NCBI RefSeq assembly: GCF_964340395.1 | Contig: NC_135550.1 | Location: forward strand, 20,855,676-20,919,675 | Origin: Glandiceps talaboti | Taxonomy: Eukaryota > Hemichordata > Enteropneusta > Spengelidae | Direction of reading: 5' to 3' | Length of the DNA: 64,000 nucleotides | Part shown: one piece after another, positions 12,601-27,600 of the stretch | How the letters are laid out: every line of letters begins with the position of its first letter | Position numbering within the stretch: position 1 is the first letter of the stretch | Notes under the pieces: model-generated | Database searches by the model: none | What the model saw: only the letters and a program-made list of their open reading frames with translations | Told to the model about the DNA's origin: nothing | Made by a program: the position numbers and the translations under genes

Positions 12601-15600
12601 GAGTGACGCAGGCGTGGAAGAAAAAACCTGACTATGCAAACTACCTTGAAACCTACTTTGATTCCACTTGTGAACAGTACAACCTGATATTTTGTGTGTG
12701 GAGGCCATTGTTGTATGGCTTACATGGTAATGTTGCCTTCACCTGTTGACAACTTTCGATTCATGGGAATTAAAGTAATACTGCGTCATGCTGTGTTGAC
12801 TTCTCAAAGCTCAAAAAAGAACTATCCAATGGACAAAGTAATTTACAATGGTGAATACCTCAACTAATATCTCGTATTCATTGTCACTAACTTTTCATGA
12901 TGAAATACTAAAAGCACCTTACTTAGTTATATTGTGGTCATGAAGTTGTGAGGATACTTTTTAACATTAAAGAATTTGCTGTATGGTCATCATACCAACA
13001 TAAAATTGAGTGTTCCACACCTATAATGTAAATGGAATACTTACGACTTATTCATTCATGCCTGTCATGACAAACATGGCAGCTAAATCTTTTTACCTTC
13101 TGTAAAAGTAGTCACAGGATAACAATAGCCTTTTTATGAATCTTAGGTTGCACACCAGTCTTACGAATCAGATGTAGGGATATGAAAATACCTGCGATAT
13201 CAACACTGGTTCCTGACTACACTCACATCACATAAGTGAAATATTGTTGATTAGATGCCTGGAGCCTAGAGGCAACCATTTTAAGTCCAATCACCATTAC
13301 AACTTTTTGCCAAATGTACGCGTGATTGGTAGCAGAACAAGGAACACCCATTTGTATACTATACACATACACACACAGTGCAGAGGTCCCCTTTTGTTAC
13401 CACATCATCAGCCATGCACAAAGCACGCTCATGAGTGTCTCCTTTTATTTGCTTTTATTCATTCACACAATTTATGTCTAAGTTGAAAAACTGCATAGTA
13501 TTGGAAAGGTTACAAGAAAGATACTCTGTTGCCAATAGTCTTACAAAAAGACAATGACAGGAATGGTAGACACAGGGTGATAATCATACCTTTAAACACA
13601 AAAATGTTGAAACGTGATTAGAAAATGAATCAGTCTTTATCTACGCTATGCGTTTTGAAATCCCACTTGTACATCTGAACTAGTAGGATATGAGTTTATG
13701 AAAATTTGGTGAAAACATTGCATAAAAGGGTGAGATATGATGGTTTGGGGTAGGAGGGGGTTGTCACGAGATATTCATTTTGAGATCTACGCACATGTGT
13801 CTATGACCACCACTGACTGACTTGATGAATGTTTTCTTCCCACAACAACAAGCATTCTATTGTTGTTTCTGACTCCAAACTTTAAAGAATTTGGGTAATT
13901 AAGGCCTTTAATATATGTTTCTCATTCACGTTTTTTTATCTTTGGTTGTCATCACCATTGATACAAAGTTTGTTCTCTATATGTTGGAATTTTGGTTTCA
14001 TTGCAACTGTTAAGTCTTATTGTTTGCATGTGTTTTTGACATTAACTGAGGGGTAAAATATTTGTAGTATCAAATACCAGATGTCGGTCACTACGGCGAC
14101 AGGAAGTTGACACGAATGTGCACATCCATATAAACTGAAAACACTGATAACGATGAATATGAAAAGAAGATGTCTTATTTATTACCGGTATATATTTATT
14201 ATGTCTATTTCTGTCTTGGATGTCTTCTGTTATATAGTTGAGGATCATAAAAAATGGACATAGCAGTATATATATATATATATATATATAAAACCAAAGG
14301 ATGTAGTAAAGCTTAAAAGTAGACATGTTGTTGAATGCTAAACATGACAAATGACATTGCTTTTACCATCAGACTTTAAACTCTCAGTAAGTGCAAGTAA
14401 TAAAGAGTATTATGCACAAATGTGTTAAACACAAGACTTTGTTTATAACTTTTTAAGGTAATACAGTAAATGCCCAAACTTCAATTTTTTTGTGCATCAA
14501 CTCAACATTTGGTTCATTCATTACACTACAGCTTGTACATGTACATAATGACAAAACCAGCTGTGTATGTTTCCTTCAACTGACATGCTGTACACAAAAT
14601 TCCAGCGCCAAGATTTCTTGACATGGTATGTGCATATTGAAATGTCAGATCATGACTGCTATAAATATACAAAGTGAGGAGAGACACTTAAAGGAAGTTG
14701 CATAGATTTATGTGCATGGATGATCAAGACAATACAAAAACACGAGAATATTGAACAGCCAAATGATTAATGACATGTGTGTCATAAATTGACACAAAAA
14801 TATGATTTGGTTTGCATATGGTTGGACTCACTACAGAAGGGCTGTGATGTGGATGCAAAGACCATTATTCAATAAAAGGAGCATTGAGGAAATCACAATA
14901 TTGTGCATTCTTGCAAACCAGAGCTGTTATTGCTTGACTGTGCATCTTGGATTGTACAGTAAAAGAAGGTGTGGTTTACGATTATGAACATTGCAACACA
15001 TGTATAAACTCTTGCACATGGATTTTTGTTATTTGTCAGTTCTAGCATATAGCATTTCTAGTCTAGATACCACACCTGGTATTGAATCATTTCTTCACCC
15101 CTTCTTGAGATTTGATGCACTATACAAATAGCACTAGACTATAGCATTTCATGAAGTGTGATGTAAACATGATTTTTTTCCACATATTTACATATACTAA
15201 CATAAGTGGTATACTTTGACATGTTTCTATTTGAAATTTGTGCTGGATTAGTCTTGAAGGCTACTTTCATGTGACAGTTCAAGATTAACAATAACATTGA
15301 AAGGACTAATGTAACAATGTAAAGTACCGGTAACACTTGATAATCTCAAAATATATGACCGAAAAGAGAGAGAGAGATTGCTCTTTGAGAGAATGTAGTT
15401 TTTGATGGCAAAATAAAATGAACCTCAGGCAGTTGGAGCACATGTTATTGTAATTTATGGAACCCACTGGAAACGAGTCTTCCACATTGTGAGCTATCCA
15501 AGTATCTCAACATTTTGTACCAGTTTTAATTTGTATATCTGTCCTTTTGACTTACCTGTTGCTTTACTGACATAAACTGGTGTAATCTACTCTAATAATA

Positions 15601-18600
15601 GTGTATACGTACTAAAACCTTACACTTGCACTCTAAGTCTAATTCAAAATATGTGATTCCTAGAAGTACTTTGGAAGCAGAAACTCATTTATTTTTGATG
15701 GCCACTGAAGGAACAAGCCATGCTAGCCCACAGGCACTCATGAAGTTGCTAGCTCACAGAGAACTACAACAATTGAGAACTACGTCAGTGACATCGTAAG
15801 GCCGAACAGCCAGCAACAAACTGTGTGCTTGCCATGATGATACACTGGACTGGATATGTGGCGATACACTGGACTGGATATGTGGCAGCATTTCAATAAC
15901 TCATTGGATCATTAATCTCTTGCCTATCACAATGCAGTACTTGTGTTATTGAATCTGCTTGTTGGGATAGTGGTGACTAAACCAAAGTATCAACTAGTCA
16001 ATAGATATTACTTTCCACATGTGGAAATCCCTAGAAGCTTGATACATCTATTATCACACTTGACTGGCCATGAAATTTAGATAGGAAGCAAAGCCAAGTA
16101 ACATGTAATTGAAAAATGACTTCTTTTATTAGAAAAAAAACTTGTCAAGTCTTCGTAACGGCCATGCCAAACAATTTGATCTATCATGTTCAATGATCCA
16201 AACCCCACCCACTCGCACACTTACATTGTTCGGCTAATTTGATGTTTTGCTATGTGTTGCAAGTTCTAGTTACACCAAAACTGCTTCTATGTACCCAATT
16301 AAAAAGGAGTCGGCATGATCAAAGGGGAAAATTGTTCACTCATGGGTAGTATCAATTTCTGAAGAAATGCACACAGACCATGATTATCATGCTGAGTCCA
16401 CTCATGGAATAAAATGAAACCAGGAACCGACTAAATAGTCTGGTGTTCACATGTGACTTTGTATATACATATGTAGTAATATAAACACAGGTTTAAAATC
16501 AACCACAAATGGGATGTTAATGGCAGTGTTCCCATCCTTGTGGTCATGAGAATTTTGGAAATTGACATCAATGCATAATCCAAGTAAGAATATATTCATG
16601 TACTGGCAATAAGCTGTAACTCTGCCAGTCTGCATTGTTACATGACTGGGATGAGTAAAAGTGGTAGCTACATTCTTGAACACGATGATTCATGAAAGTA
16701 AAATCACCAAACCAAATACCACAATTTCTCTTTCCCAGTCTAATTTTAGAAACACAGCAAAACCACCGAAATAGCGCACACAGTACAGAGTCTACCACCA
16801 GGCTGTTCTTGTCGAGGGTATGAAAATAACAGGAATACAAAATCATGTTTGCCAGACTGATAATTCAAACTGAAGATTACACAATTGCCTCATTGTGTCA
16901 GTCCATACTTTCAACATAGTGTCCAAGTCCATACGCTTGTACCTCTCTTGCCACAAAATAAATCACACAGTGGATGTAAACTGAAGGAGCTTATCAACCC
17001 TGGTGATAGCTAGACTACAAAATATAAGTTCAACATCATCTGATATCAGTCCCCTAAAATTAACAGTCCTGATAACCAAATACCATCACTGTCTACCACG
17101 TCCCACTATGCTGTCTTCATAACACATACATGGTTGATGTTCCAGCTAAGCGTTCTTTTTCCTCCCTTCAAATAACATCAAATTCACTTACCATTCTCCT
17201 GTAACACACTGCAGCAGATGCCATGATGATGGCAAACAATATTAACAATCGAATGTATATAAATGATAGTAGAACAGGCAGCAGAGCGGACAGGTTTTCC
17301 TTCTTTTTTTTTTCCAACAGAGCACACACAGACTACTGCACCCAGCAGACTTCTGATTACTTCTACTGAGTGCCAGTTGGTATGTGCTCTGTAGCTAGAT
17401 ATCACAAGTATCAAGTTTCACTATGACATGGTCCTGCTGTTTATACTGAACCTAGTAGTACATCCACCATACATATACAGACTCTTACCCATCATTACAA
17501 CTACTCTGACCTATCTCTGTCGTTAAAAATTATGACCAAACCGGACTGGATGTTTAGTTTGTGATATTCTTTGCAGCCTGGACATAAAAAGAAGTGATAG
17601 TTTGATATTCTAAACACCAAATAAACCACCCATTACGAGGAACATGTCACCAATAGTGTAGTTCAGCTCAACAATTCAAATATTACTATCGATAAAAGTA
17701 ATATACACTTTTCTGAAATGTGTTTGTGATATCCTAAAGTTGACTCCTTAGTGACGGCACGTGTGTTTTTTTGTTGCGCTTTTCTATGATATTACAGTGA
17801 TACCTTTATGTATGCTGCAGTACTTGGGAGTGACTTGGACAATGAAACAGATATAAAAGACCAGACAACAGAATAATACCAAAAAGTCGAAGACAAACGA
17901 TACTGTATTGTCCTCAGAGGACATGCCCACTTTGTTGGCAGCAGTCTGTATGTACAAACACACCCCTGACAATAACAGTAGAGAGACAGTATGGACTCCC
18001 TCAGACTCTCAGAGGTGTACTAGCAACAACATCTTTACAAAGTCAACCAACCAAAAATCACCACAATACAAAAACTGAGAAAGATTTAAGAGCCACTGAA
18101 GGCACTTTTACATGTACAATAAAAAACTATCCAATTTGTTTCAATCATAGATCTTCTTTCGGTTTTCTTTTATCTGAAATCAAATCCTTTGAGATGTACG
18201 ACAGGAACAGAAAGCCAGACTGCTGCTACATGGTAATATTTATGGCAGGACACAGATTGTAACATGTCTTGTGGTATAAACAGAGCTACCAACTCTCACA
18301 TTTCAAGATGGCAGGGACTGTCAGGACTGTTCCTTGATTTATATCTTTAAAGAAACAAGAATCCACACTTGGATGTTGGGTTACATTTTAAAAATACCAA
18401 GTCCATGGTGTTGAATGACAAACTTATTGACTGCTATATACACATTATTCCTATAAAAGGAGACAAAAACTGGGTCATGTGTAACCGTTTTATATGACAA
18501 ACAGAAAGGACTGGCTGAACACAACAAAAATATCACGTCTCTATCAGCAAGGTTTGTTGAAAACTCCTGACCTTTACTCTTTCTAAATATAAGATCTGTG

Positions 18601-21600
18601 TAGGGAAAGTTTTGTCTGACACCTGCTGCGTGTTTACTACTACGGAAGGAAAAGGGAATAAAGAATGATGCTGCTAAGTGGGTTATGGGAAATGGCAAAA
18701 CCTGTGTACTTTTAATCAAAGTGTCTCCGGAACTGCTTCAAGACTTGCCAGACCGCTACATGGATTGTTATTACAAACAGAGACTAGACTCATAATATAC
18801 TGTAATACTATGTTTTTACAAGTATTTTCGAAACTTATTTTGTTACCTTTGTGGAATTAACACCTGTATCACATACAGGGGACTGACTGTCTGTCAGTCG
18901 GACTGACTCACACATGACTGTATGTTTGTGTTGGTGGTACTTTTATTGAAATCTGACTGCAAGGAATGGTCATTGAGCAACAGAATACTGCAGCAATGAA
19001 GACATTGTGACCTCTGTAGACTTAGGAATGCTGTTCTGTCCAGTCACTCCCTCCAAGGCTTTACACAGCTTTAACTAATTTAACATTCCACAGAGACTTT
19101 TCCCCTTTTTTACGTCTACAAACCAAGATGTCAAAACTAACTTGTCAAATAGTTCAGCTGTCATGTCTCATTCAGACATGTAAGGTCAAATACTGAACTT
19201 GGACAAAAAACTCAAATAAACAGTAATGCTTGAACTTGGATGGAGACAGTATAAATAATCAAATCACACGGAACGTCATCATTTTGAGATGGGCATTCAA
19301 TAGTTGTATGTACATACGATACAACCTAATGCCCATCTCAAATATTTTATAATCAGACATAGCCTGGATTCTTTCCTTTAAAATGATATAGTAATATACA
19401 GCAGTAATTGCTAAGAATTCTCTCCAAAGATACAGCAATATATAGCGTCCCCTGCATACATATTTGTCTGATTTGCAGGAAAGCAACCGGATTACTTTAT
19501 ATCAACTACTTCAAACAACCAAGTCTATCAAAGCTATTAAAATAGGGCAGCACTGGTTACTAAGTATGCTACTCAGTACAACACGGTATGATTGATGAGG
19601 TATGAGCCGTTACATACTAATGGAGAACAAGAAGGCAACCTTTTGAGTGTAACAATTGTGATAAATAATAGACCAGTATCAACTGCCTAGCTGTTTCTAG
19701 GAGTACATGGTATTTAGCACACATTATGGCATAAAAAAAAACTCTACACATGTATTGCTTATTATACATGTATACGTTATACACACCTGTGATTTATCAT
19801 CAGCTGTTATCGTTGTCAAGAGGAGGACAAATTCATCAAAACTGGGTTTCATAATGAGCCAATACACAGGAACACTCAGTGTACAAGAATGTCACTTGAG
19901 AAATTTTCATCCTCAGATTCATTAATAGTTCATTTATTTATAGTGTTGATATACAAACTAGACAATGAGTTCTATAGAGAAAGGTTCTAGGTTATATCCC
20001 TGACATTGATAAGTCTAAAGCACAGAGTACACACTTGTGGTATTTGACAGCAGAGGATTCTCATCCACCAACAAGTCTGACACAAAGACATACATTTAAT
20101 AGGTATGTGTGTTGAACCAGCCATACTACACAGCCTGTTATTGTTCGTCTGACCACGACATTTTTACGATGCCTGTATTGAACAGCACATGGATGGACCA
20201 CTTTCTAGAGCTACATTATACAAGGAGAGAGAGAGGAAGTATTGGTTTTCACTGATTGGTTTTTGGTTTTATACAAACGTATATCCTACCTGTGGTATAT
20301 GTATATGTACGTTGAGGAAATGTATAGTGAAGAGACATTTCACCTACTGGTTCGGAATCATGCCCAGTCGAGTAGTCCTTATCACAAAATTTGCAGTTAT
20401 GGTGGAAATTTTCAATGAAATAGAGCCCATAATTTTTAATGAAACAAAATTTACGGTCTCATGTTGGAGAAATTATCATCCACTAATTACACATTACCTG
20501 AATTGACCTACACGATTATGGCAGTGAAATTAGACTCAGTAAAGTTGTTGTGGTTTTAGTACTAGACACAAGTAATACACAATAATCAATTCTAACCATG
20601 AAATGGTGGAAATAGACAGTTGATGGCTATCGATTTTTCAGTTACAACAAATTTTCAAAAAACAACCATAACTGAACAGAGTCAAGCCTCCACACTCTCC
20701 TACCTGCTCCAGCTGACACCACCTGGACGTGCCAGTACCATCATAAACAGGAAACTCATTTCTCGTTGTAAAGTTCAACTTACCCAGTCCTGTATACTGT
20801 TGTAATCCATATTGTTTGGCTTAATTCACCTGAGGGTAGTCACTCAGCTAAAATCATAACTGGAAGTTTACCAAGAAAGGTAAAAAATTCCTACACCGAC
20901 TAGATCCCATGAGGTATTCAGACCGACGTGATTGAGAGAACACAAAATGGAACGTAACCTCAGCAGTCGCCACTCACTTCTCAGCGTACAATGGGTTGTT
21001 GAATAATTAATAAGTAAACAGGGAGGGTCAATGACTGGGTTCAAATATAAAAGATTCTGGTGTTTACACACTGGTAGCGGCTGAAAAACCACTCTACTCT
21101 GTGTACCTCCCGCTTTTAACAATTGATTTCAACAAGGACATGTCTAAACACTAACCAATCAAAAAGTATTCCGGGTCAATTAAATTTTAGAATACATTCA
21201 TTAAAATCTTTCAGAAATCTTCCTTTGCAAAACAAACATTAATAAAAATAAGCAGGAAGGGAGATGTAAGTAGGATGGAGACATACAATGGCAAAAGTTT
21301 ACAAAGCTGACAAAATCCTCCCAATTGTTGTATAGCATTGTAGACCTCAGTGGAGAATTGCCGGGTTTGAGCTTAAAAATGTAACAAAGCCAACTAGTGT
21401 TGGCCTTCTTAGGAAGTAATTCCCTAGAATACTGATTTGGAAATGTAGAAGGGAAGTATCAAGTAGCCAAACTAATTGCATCCTGTAAAAATGATTATGT
21501 ATTACCTGGTAATGAATTGGAACACTTGAATGAAAGCCATACTACGCCAATCTGGTTGACTGACTGACAGTGACTTACATCTGCTACTACTGGTGATATG

Positions 21601-24600
21601 AAGTACTACGTTCCATGTCACACAGAATGTCAACTCACACAAATGCACAGACTAGAACAAATACTGGCTATTCAGAGCTGCTTTTAGGTAAATCCAAGTC
21701 ATTCAGAAGTATTTAAGTTGCTATTTGAATGACAATAACGAACAGAAAGAGAAGTAGTGTCACAATCGACAGATTCAGTTTGTAGTTATCAACACCTCTT
21801 GACTGTTATGGTAGCTAAAAAACACAAATCACTACCAACCTTATTTTTTAAACAACAATGGCTGCTGAGTATATTCATGGGTAGGATAACTTAATTATAT
21901 TGTCATCTTTCATTCTCTACTTACAATTTTACTACTTTTAAGTTGTACTATCTTTTTGGGTTCAAATAAATATGCCTAACTATTCCAACTCAGTATACTA
22001 CTACCTGTTGGATTATATTGTCTCTACTTCAGATAAGAGTGACAACATCCTCAAAACTGATTCATGAAACCACTTCACTTCGAGATCTACACACCTATGA
22101 TAAAGTGTAACTCAGTGGCTGTGAAAATAGTTTTCCAACCCTAACTTTGACATCATTGCGTTCCCAAGGATAATTTCTAAGAATCCTTTTCAAAATAAAG
22201 TTGATCAGTGCCTATAAGTTTTATGAGAGCAAGAATTTGTCATGATCATTTTGACAGCAAAGTGGTTGGCTATAGTGAGTTTAAAGTACTCTTGTACCTT
22301 GATCAATTTTCACATTTCTTTTATATTATCGTGCAAACTTCTGATTGCATCACTATGAATTTTATGTACCCATGTACCATGATCCACATTTTCACTTACT
22401 GACCAAAATTCTGATTATATTTTATTTTTTCTTCTTTTTTTTCTTTCCTGTTTTTTTTTTTTTTTTTTTTTTTTTTTTTGGGGGGGGGGGGGTTGTTGTT
22501 GTTGACATTTCTTTTGTGTTGAGATTGAGTAGACCATATGTCACAAACATTAAACTTCTAGATGAATGGATGTATCACATACAAACAAGCCACTTCATAC
22601 ATACATACATCAATTTACTGTTATGTATGTATACTTCAGTATCAATGTCTTCATCAGCTGCATTTACATGAATCAAGTTTTCATCTGGCTACAAGCCAAA
22701 CCAAGTCTTTACAATACACTGGAACTTCCCTGCACCAGGAGGTATCATGCATGAAAGTTGAATCAAACCTTTGAATGTTGTAATATGCCAAGAAAAATAT
22801 TTGCAAATATAAATGATTCAAGCTTCTTTGCAGTTTGTCTTTGACTTGAATGTTAGTTTGACATCATACATTCGTTATTTTGTACATATATGTATTCAAG
22901 TTATTCTTCACCTATCTTTTAGTTATGTACTAAGTAATTACTTCCAGAGCATAAAAAATGTTGGCAAAGCCTTCAGCTGCAATTCACAACACAATACAAC
23001 TTCCTATACAACATATTTCTTGACTTCAGGTGAATTGTTCACAACCAGAAGTTCTTCAGACTTTGAAACCTTATATTAAACCAAGTTTGAACACACATGA
23101 AATCTCCGTCACTAATACTAGTACGTATGTGATTCTTACTTCCTTTCTGCATGCCTGCTGGTGGCAGTCACTGGATTACAATGTGGTATTTGTGTTGCTG
23201 GATTTCAACACAATCCCGTTATATGACAGAGGGCACACTAACAATAGCTGCTTTAGCAGAATCTACTGTGACACAGTACAGTTTTACAGATTAAACTAAG
23301 CCTAACGTTTTCAAGCATTATCCATTTGTACTTGAAACAAATGAATAAAAAGCTAACACATGAATGCTAATGATTTGAATACTGTTTTCACTAATTACAA
23401 TCTTATTCACATGTTAATAATAACAGTAAAAATCAGGCGGAAATATGCAACACAAAGGATAGTTGTATTAGAGTCCCTGTAGGGTATGTAGCGTGCACTC
23501 ATATGCATACACAACCCATCATTAACACAGTGTACAAAAATTTTTGAACACGTTTCTTATTCAGCCATGTGTGTCTATGCAAATGATGTTGCTCCAGGCC
23601 ATCATAGAACGGCTGTTGCACTCATTCTATGGGAAGTACGCAACAACCCTTTCTTTATCCCTGTTATAATTTACAGTTACACTGCATTCTTAACTGAAAC
23701 CTAGAAACTCAAATTTGACAAAAATTCAAGCGTAATTGTGCATGCCAGTATTAATGTACAGAAAACTGACACTAAAACCAAAATCATGCATCACAGGTAC
23801 CAATTTGGTAAAAACACGTCAGGCTAGTGCATGCAATATCTGTCCACTCCAAGCCTCTTACAACTGTCAAACTCTGTGACACATTTTTCTCAAAATGTAG
23901 ACACTTAATAGTTATATTTAAATGCTTTGTCTGAATGACCCACTCCAGGGGCTAACTGTACCTTACAGTAAGCTACAATAAATCAATTCCACCTATTTGG
24001 GTAATAACAAGTAACTGGTCAACTGTAACAAACAGTACTCTTTGTATTCAATAGGGAATTCTACTTTTCCAGTGTTCTATGATGCTAACACTCTGTTGTT
24101 GTCTTCACAACTGATGTACTTCTTCTTCTTTTTTGTACTTTTTTGAGGATGGATATCTTGCGCAGAAGCTAAAACGTTAAATTTTTACAAAAAGCATAGA
24201 GTATTTACTGATATAACACTCACCCTCAAATCTTCAGTTTGTTCAAGATCGTTTACACCGTTTCTGTTCTTGCCTCTTCGGCCTGCAATGAAGAAAAGAT
24301 TAGGCATTACACAGAATCTGTTATGCTGCTCTTTACATGAATCTCAGAAAAAACGGAAATGTGTAATTACACGGCTAGTGCTCTCTCTATATACTCTACC
24401 TTCCATGGATATCGATCTGCTTTCCACTTCACTGCTTACCCTTCAACTTGTAATCAACTTCCAATCACACTAAACATATACAAACACTGTGCTGAGATTT
24501 CCTCTAATTAAAAACTCCTTCCAATTAGATCCCTTCTAATTAATCTGCATCCAGTCAGAAAAAAAACTCAATTCCTTATCTAAACATTTTGGCTGTGGTA

Positions 24601-27600
24601 TTGTGTTTATCGCAAGTCAGCATGATTCAACTGCTGTAACTTGTGTAGATACTATCGTGTGAGAAAGAGAAATGAGCTCATTTGTGACACTTGTTACATC
24701 TCCCTATTACAAAATTTCCATTTCAATGGTAAAAGCTATTTCTGAATCTGAACACTGGTGGCGCTATACATTCTTGAGTCAAGTGAAATGGAATGTCTGT
24801 TTTTGCAACGAAACACAATGGACAATCAGCACTGTACTCATGAGGAAACTGTGTACAGTGTGGCATGTTCAATAAAACTCTCAATGACAATGGTACCTTA
24901 TGAGGAGGCAAATACCACAATAGTTCTTAATTTAGGGTTTTTACCATCTGTTGGTGGTATGCTTTCTTCCTCAGTACAACTCAACATACAATTAAAACAC
25001 TTACGAAACCACTAAATAGTAGACATTAAACAATCTGAACATAACAAAATGACTGACCATTGTTTACATGTGTGTAACTATTTAAAACTATGTACATTAT
25101 TTTTTAAAACAACTAGTCTACAAACAGTGTTATTTTTCAAATCTGACACTATATATTTGTAATACTTTGTGATGACAAACACAGTAGAACTAACAGAATA
25201 GAACGTGAGAATTGACCAGACGTATGTTTGCATTTGACTTAGAGCCTCCTAAGTATGTTTTAACTTTCACTTTAGTCGATGTAAGAGGATACACACCCCT
25301 CTGGCCCTCTTAGAGTATTATTACAGATGAGATTAGAAGAGCCTGTGGCTGGTACCTGATTTAGCACACAGTTACTTGTCTGTGTTTAGAACCAGCCCAA
25401 GATTAGAATAACAACAGGAAATAGAGAAACCCAGGAAGAACCGCCACTTTAGTTCTCATCCTATGTCAGACACCCCCATCATTCAGTCAAATACTCTTGG
25501 AAACGTTTGGAAATTCACACTGAGAAAGGTATTGGAATTCAAAAGATTAGACAGCACCTATGTGTGTGTAGATGGGTCTGACGTAGGAAACGAGCAATTG
25601 ACCACATGAAAGCACCTGAGAACCTTTAACGCATACCTGGAAACCACAAATTAATGGTAAACAACGTTCTTTGATCGCCAGGAGATTGACCCCCCACCTA
25701 CCTATCAAGTGTCACCACTGCATCAGATGAGTGCTTATCCATTCAAACTACTTGTCCAGGACCTTTGATATTTGCGTGCCAATTTTGAACACCACAAATA
25801 CACAGACATCACTATGATTACAATACTTTCAGCTTAACAACTAACAATACAATACTTTCAACACAACAATTGAATATATATAGATTCATCACATGCTATC
25901 AACAATCTACAGAATTTATCGTTTCCAAAATGAAAGAAAAGTTTGTAACTATGTTCACTACATGAACACAACTATTTTATTTCATAGCATATTAACATTT
26001 TGGTATATCGAAAACAAACCTCCCTTTGTGAAATAAACTGTCTGATAAGAGTAGTTTGAAAAATAACTTCTAAGCCATTGTTACGGTTACTTTATACTTT
26101 ACTTCTGCTGTATATGAATTATACTTTTGTCAATTATTTTACCCTACTCTTTTTACCATAGCATGTCACTATGAAAAAAATGTACCTTGAATAACAATAA
26201 TTTCAAGCATGATTTTCACAGAATGGCCAAATAATCGCAAAGAAAGACGTTCCATGAACAGATAAACGATTAAAGTGATTCTGTTGTCTTGGCTTCAAAA
26301 GCAATTTGTGAAACCCCTCATTGGAATGAGACATGTTGTATGCAGTTGTTAGTTGTTGGTTTTTACATTGAGTACTTGAACAAACTTCCAGTTATTAAAC
26401 AAGTTATTTTTTTCACAAAACACAGGCAGTTAACATTCTTGAAGAGGAGAGGTCATGGGAAGTTCACAGGTCAGTTAACCATACAAAAAAATATTTATTC
26501 TGCCAGAATGTACTTGAAATCAGAACAAAATGTTTCCCCTAGATGAGGATGTATAGACACTAGAGAATTCAGCACTACACTAGAAGTGCCACTGTGGTTT
26601 GTTGGTTTGATTGATGGAACTATTTTTCTTGTTTTTCCACTCTTAGTATACACGTCAAAAAATTGAAAACAATTTCCATGTGAGTGGTTTCAGTAATAAT
26701 AGCAAAGAATGGAAATTGTATGTGATGGAATGTGAGTACTTATACTGGAGGGTGAAATCACAGAGTAAAACCAAACAAACAACACTAAAACATACCTGGA
26801 TTGTCGTCTCCCAAAGGCGCAGCAGTCTCGTGACGAAGAAAAAACTTGACTTCTTCCCTATGGATTCCCCATTGTTGTAAAATTGCATAGGGCTTTTCGT
26901 CATCCCCTATTGGACGTTCTAAATATATAAACAAAAGTACAGATTCAGTGCAAATAGCTGATCAGTAGTTTTTCAGTTTTTTTTCACCTTTTTTGGCGGT
27001 TTTCCAAGTAAAAGAAAGCAACTGACTGTTTTCTCTGGGGAGACTCATGGGCAAATGTTATTCTTCACTAAGAAAACACAGATTTTGTTAACAGTACAGG
27101 AATGTGATAATATATTCATATTCAGTAAAGGTGATGTTTTCTTGTAATTTGCTAAATCCAAGGTGTGGCTACATGCAGCTTGATTACTCAAGTCAAACAA
27201 CTTTGACCTTATGTAACTAGTAAATGATCATGAAACATGACAGTCATTACTTATCTATGAAGGATGTTGCTAAGGTTATTTTAGATGGATACAATTATGT
27301 CAATGTTTTTATTTTCACAAAAATGCAGCCTGACTAGACTGCTAAAGCTGGGTGGGGCTTATTAAAGTATCAAACTGATCAACTTTTCAACAATACTTTA
27401 TTCATATTTCACACATTTGGCAAGAAAAGATTTGAGCCGAAATCCATTTTTATGAAAACATTTTCCAATGAGAAAATTAGAGACATTTGACATGTGATAT
27501 ATTTATTGTATTTGATACATTTACTACAAAGTACTAAAAGTAGTACAAAATTTCCATTCTGTAAATGTTAAATATTTAATAAATGTTTGACTTTGAGAGA

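Larger units (their letters stand above)
10486..24223. other. ASPP large intron, 13.7 kb
   Basis: AT-rich intron, or two introns plus a promoter if 10345-10485 is a first exon. Recognisable content is listed separately: foldback repeat at 11611, TA run at 14267, 24-bp duplication at 15839, pre-miRNA-like hairpin at 19283 and a T/G homopolymer tract at 22451. Long open frames here have no domain signature and look like noise. Confidence 0.6.

Noticed and set aside
12497-12708. Minus-strand open frame of 70 codons with good Kozak ATG and a GTAGGA donor, as a further ASPP first exon
   Set aside because: It ends in phase 2. Joining it to 10431 or to 8510 (both phase 0) runs into a stop, so it cannot start the known protein. 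It might be a non-coding upstream exon, but nothing supports that.
19283-19342. let-7 family identity for the hairpin
   Set aside because: Only a ten-base internal word is shared; the seed (GAGATGG) differs from the let-7 seed.
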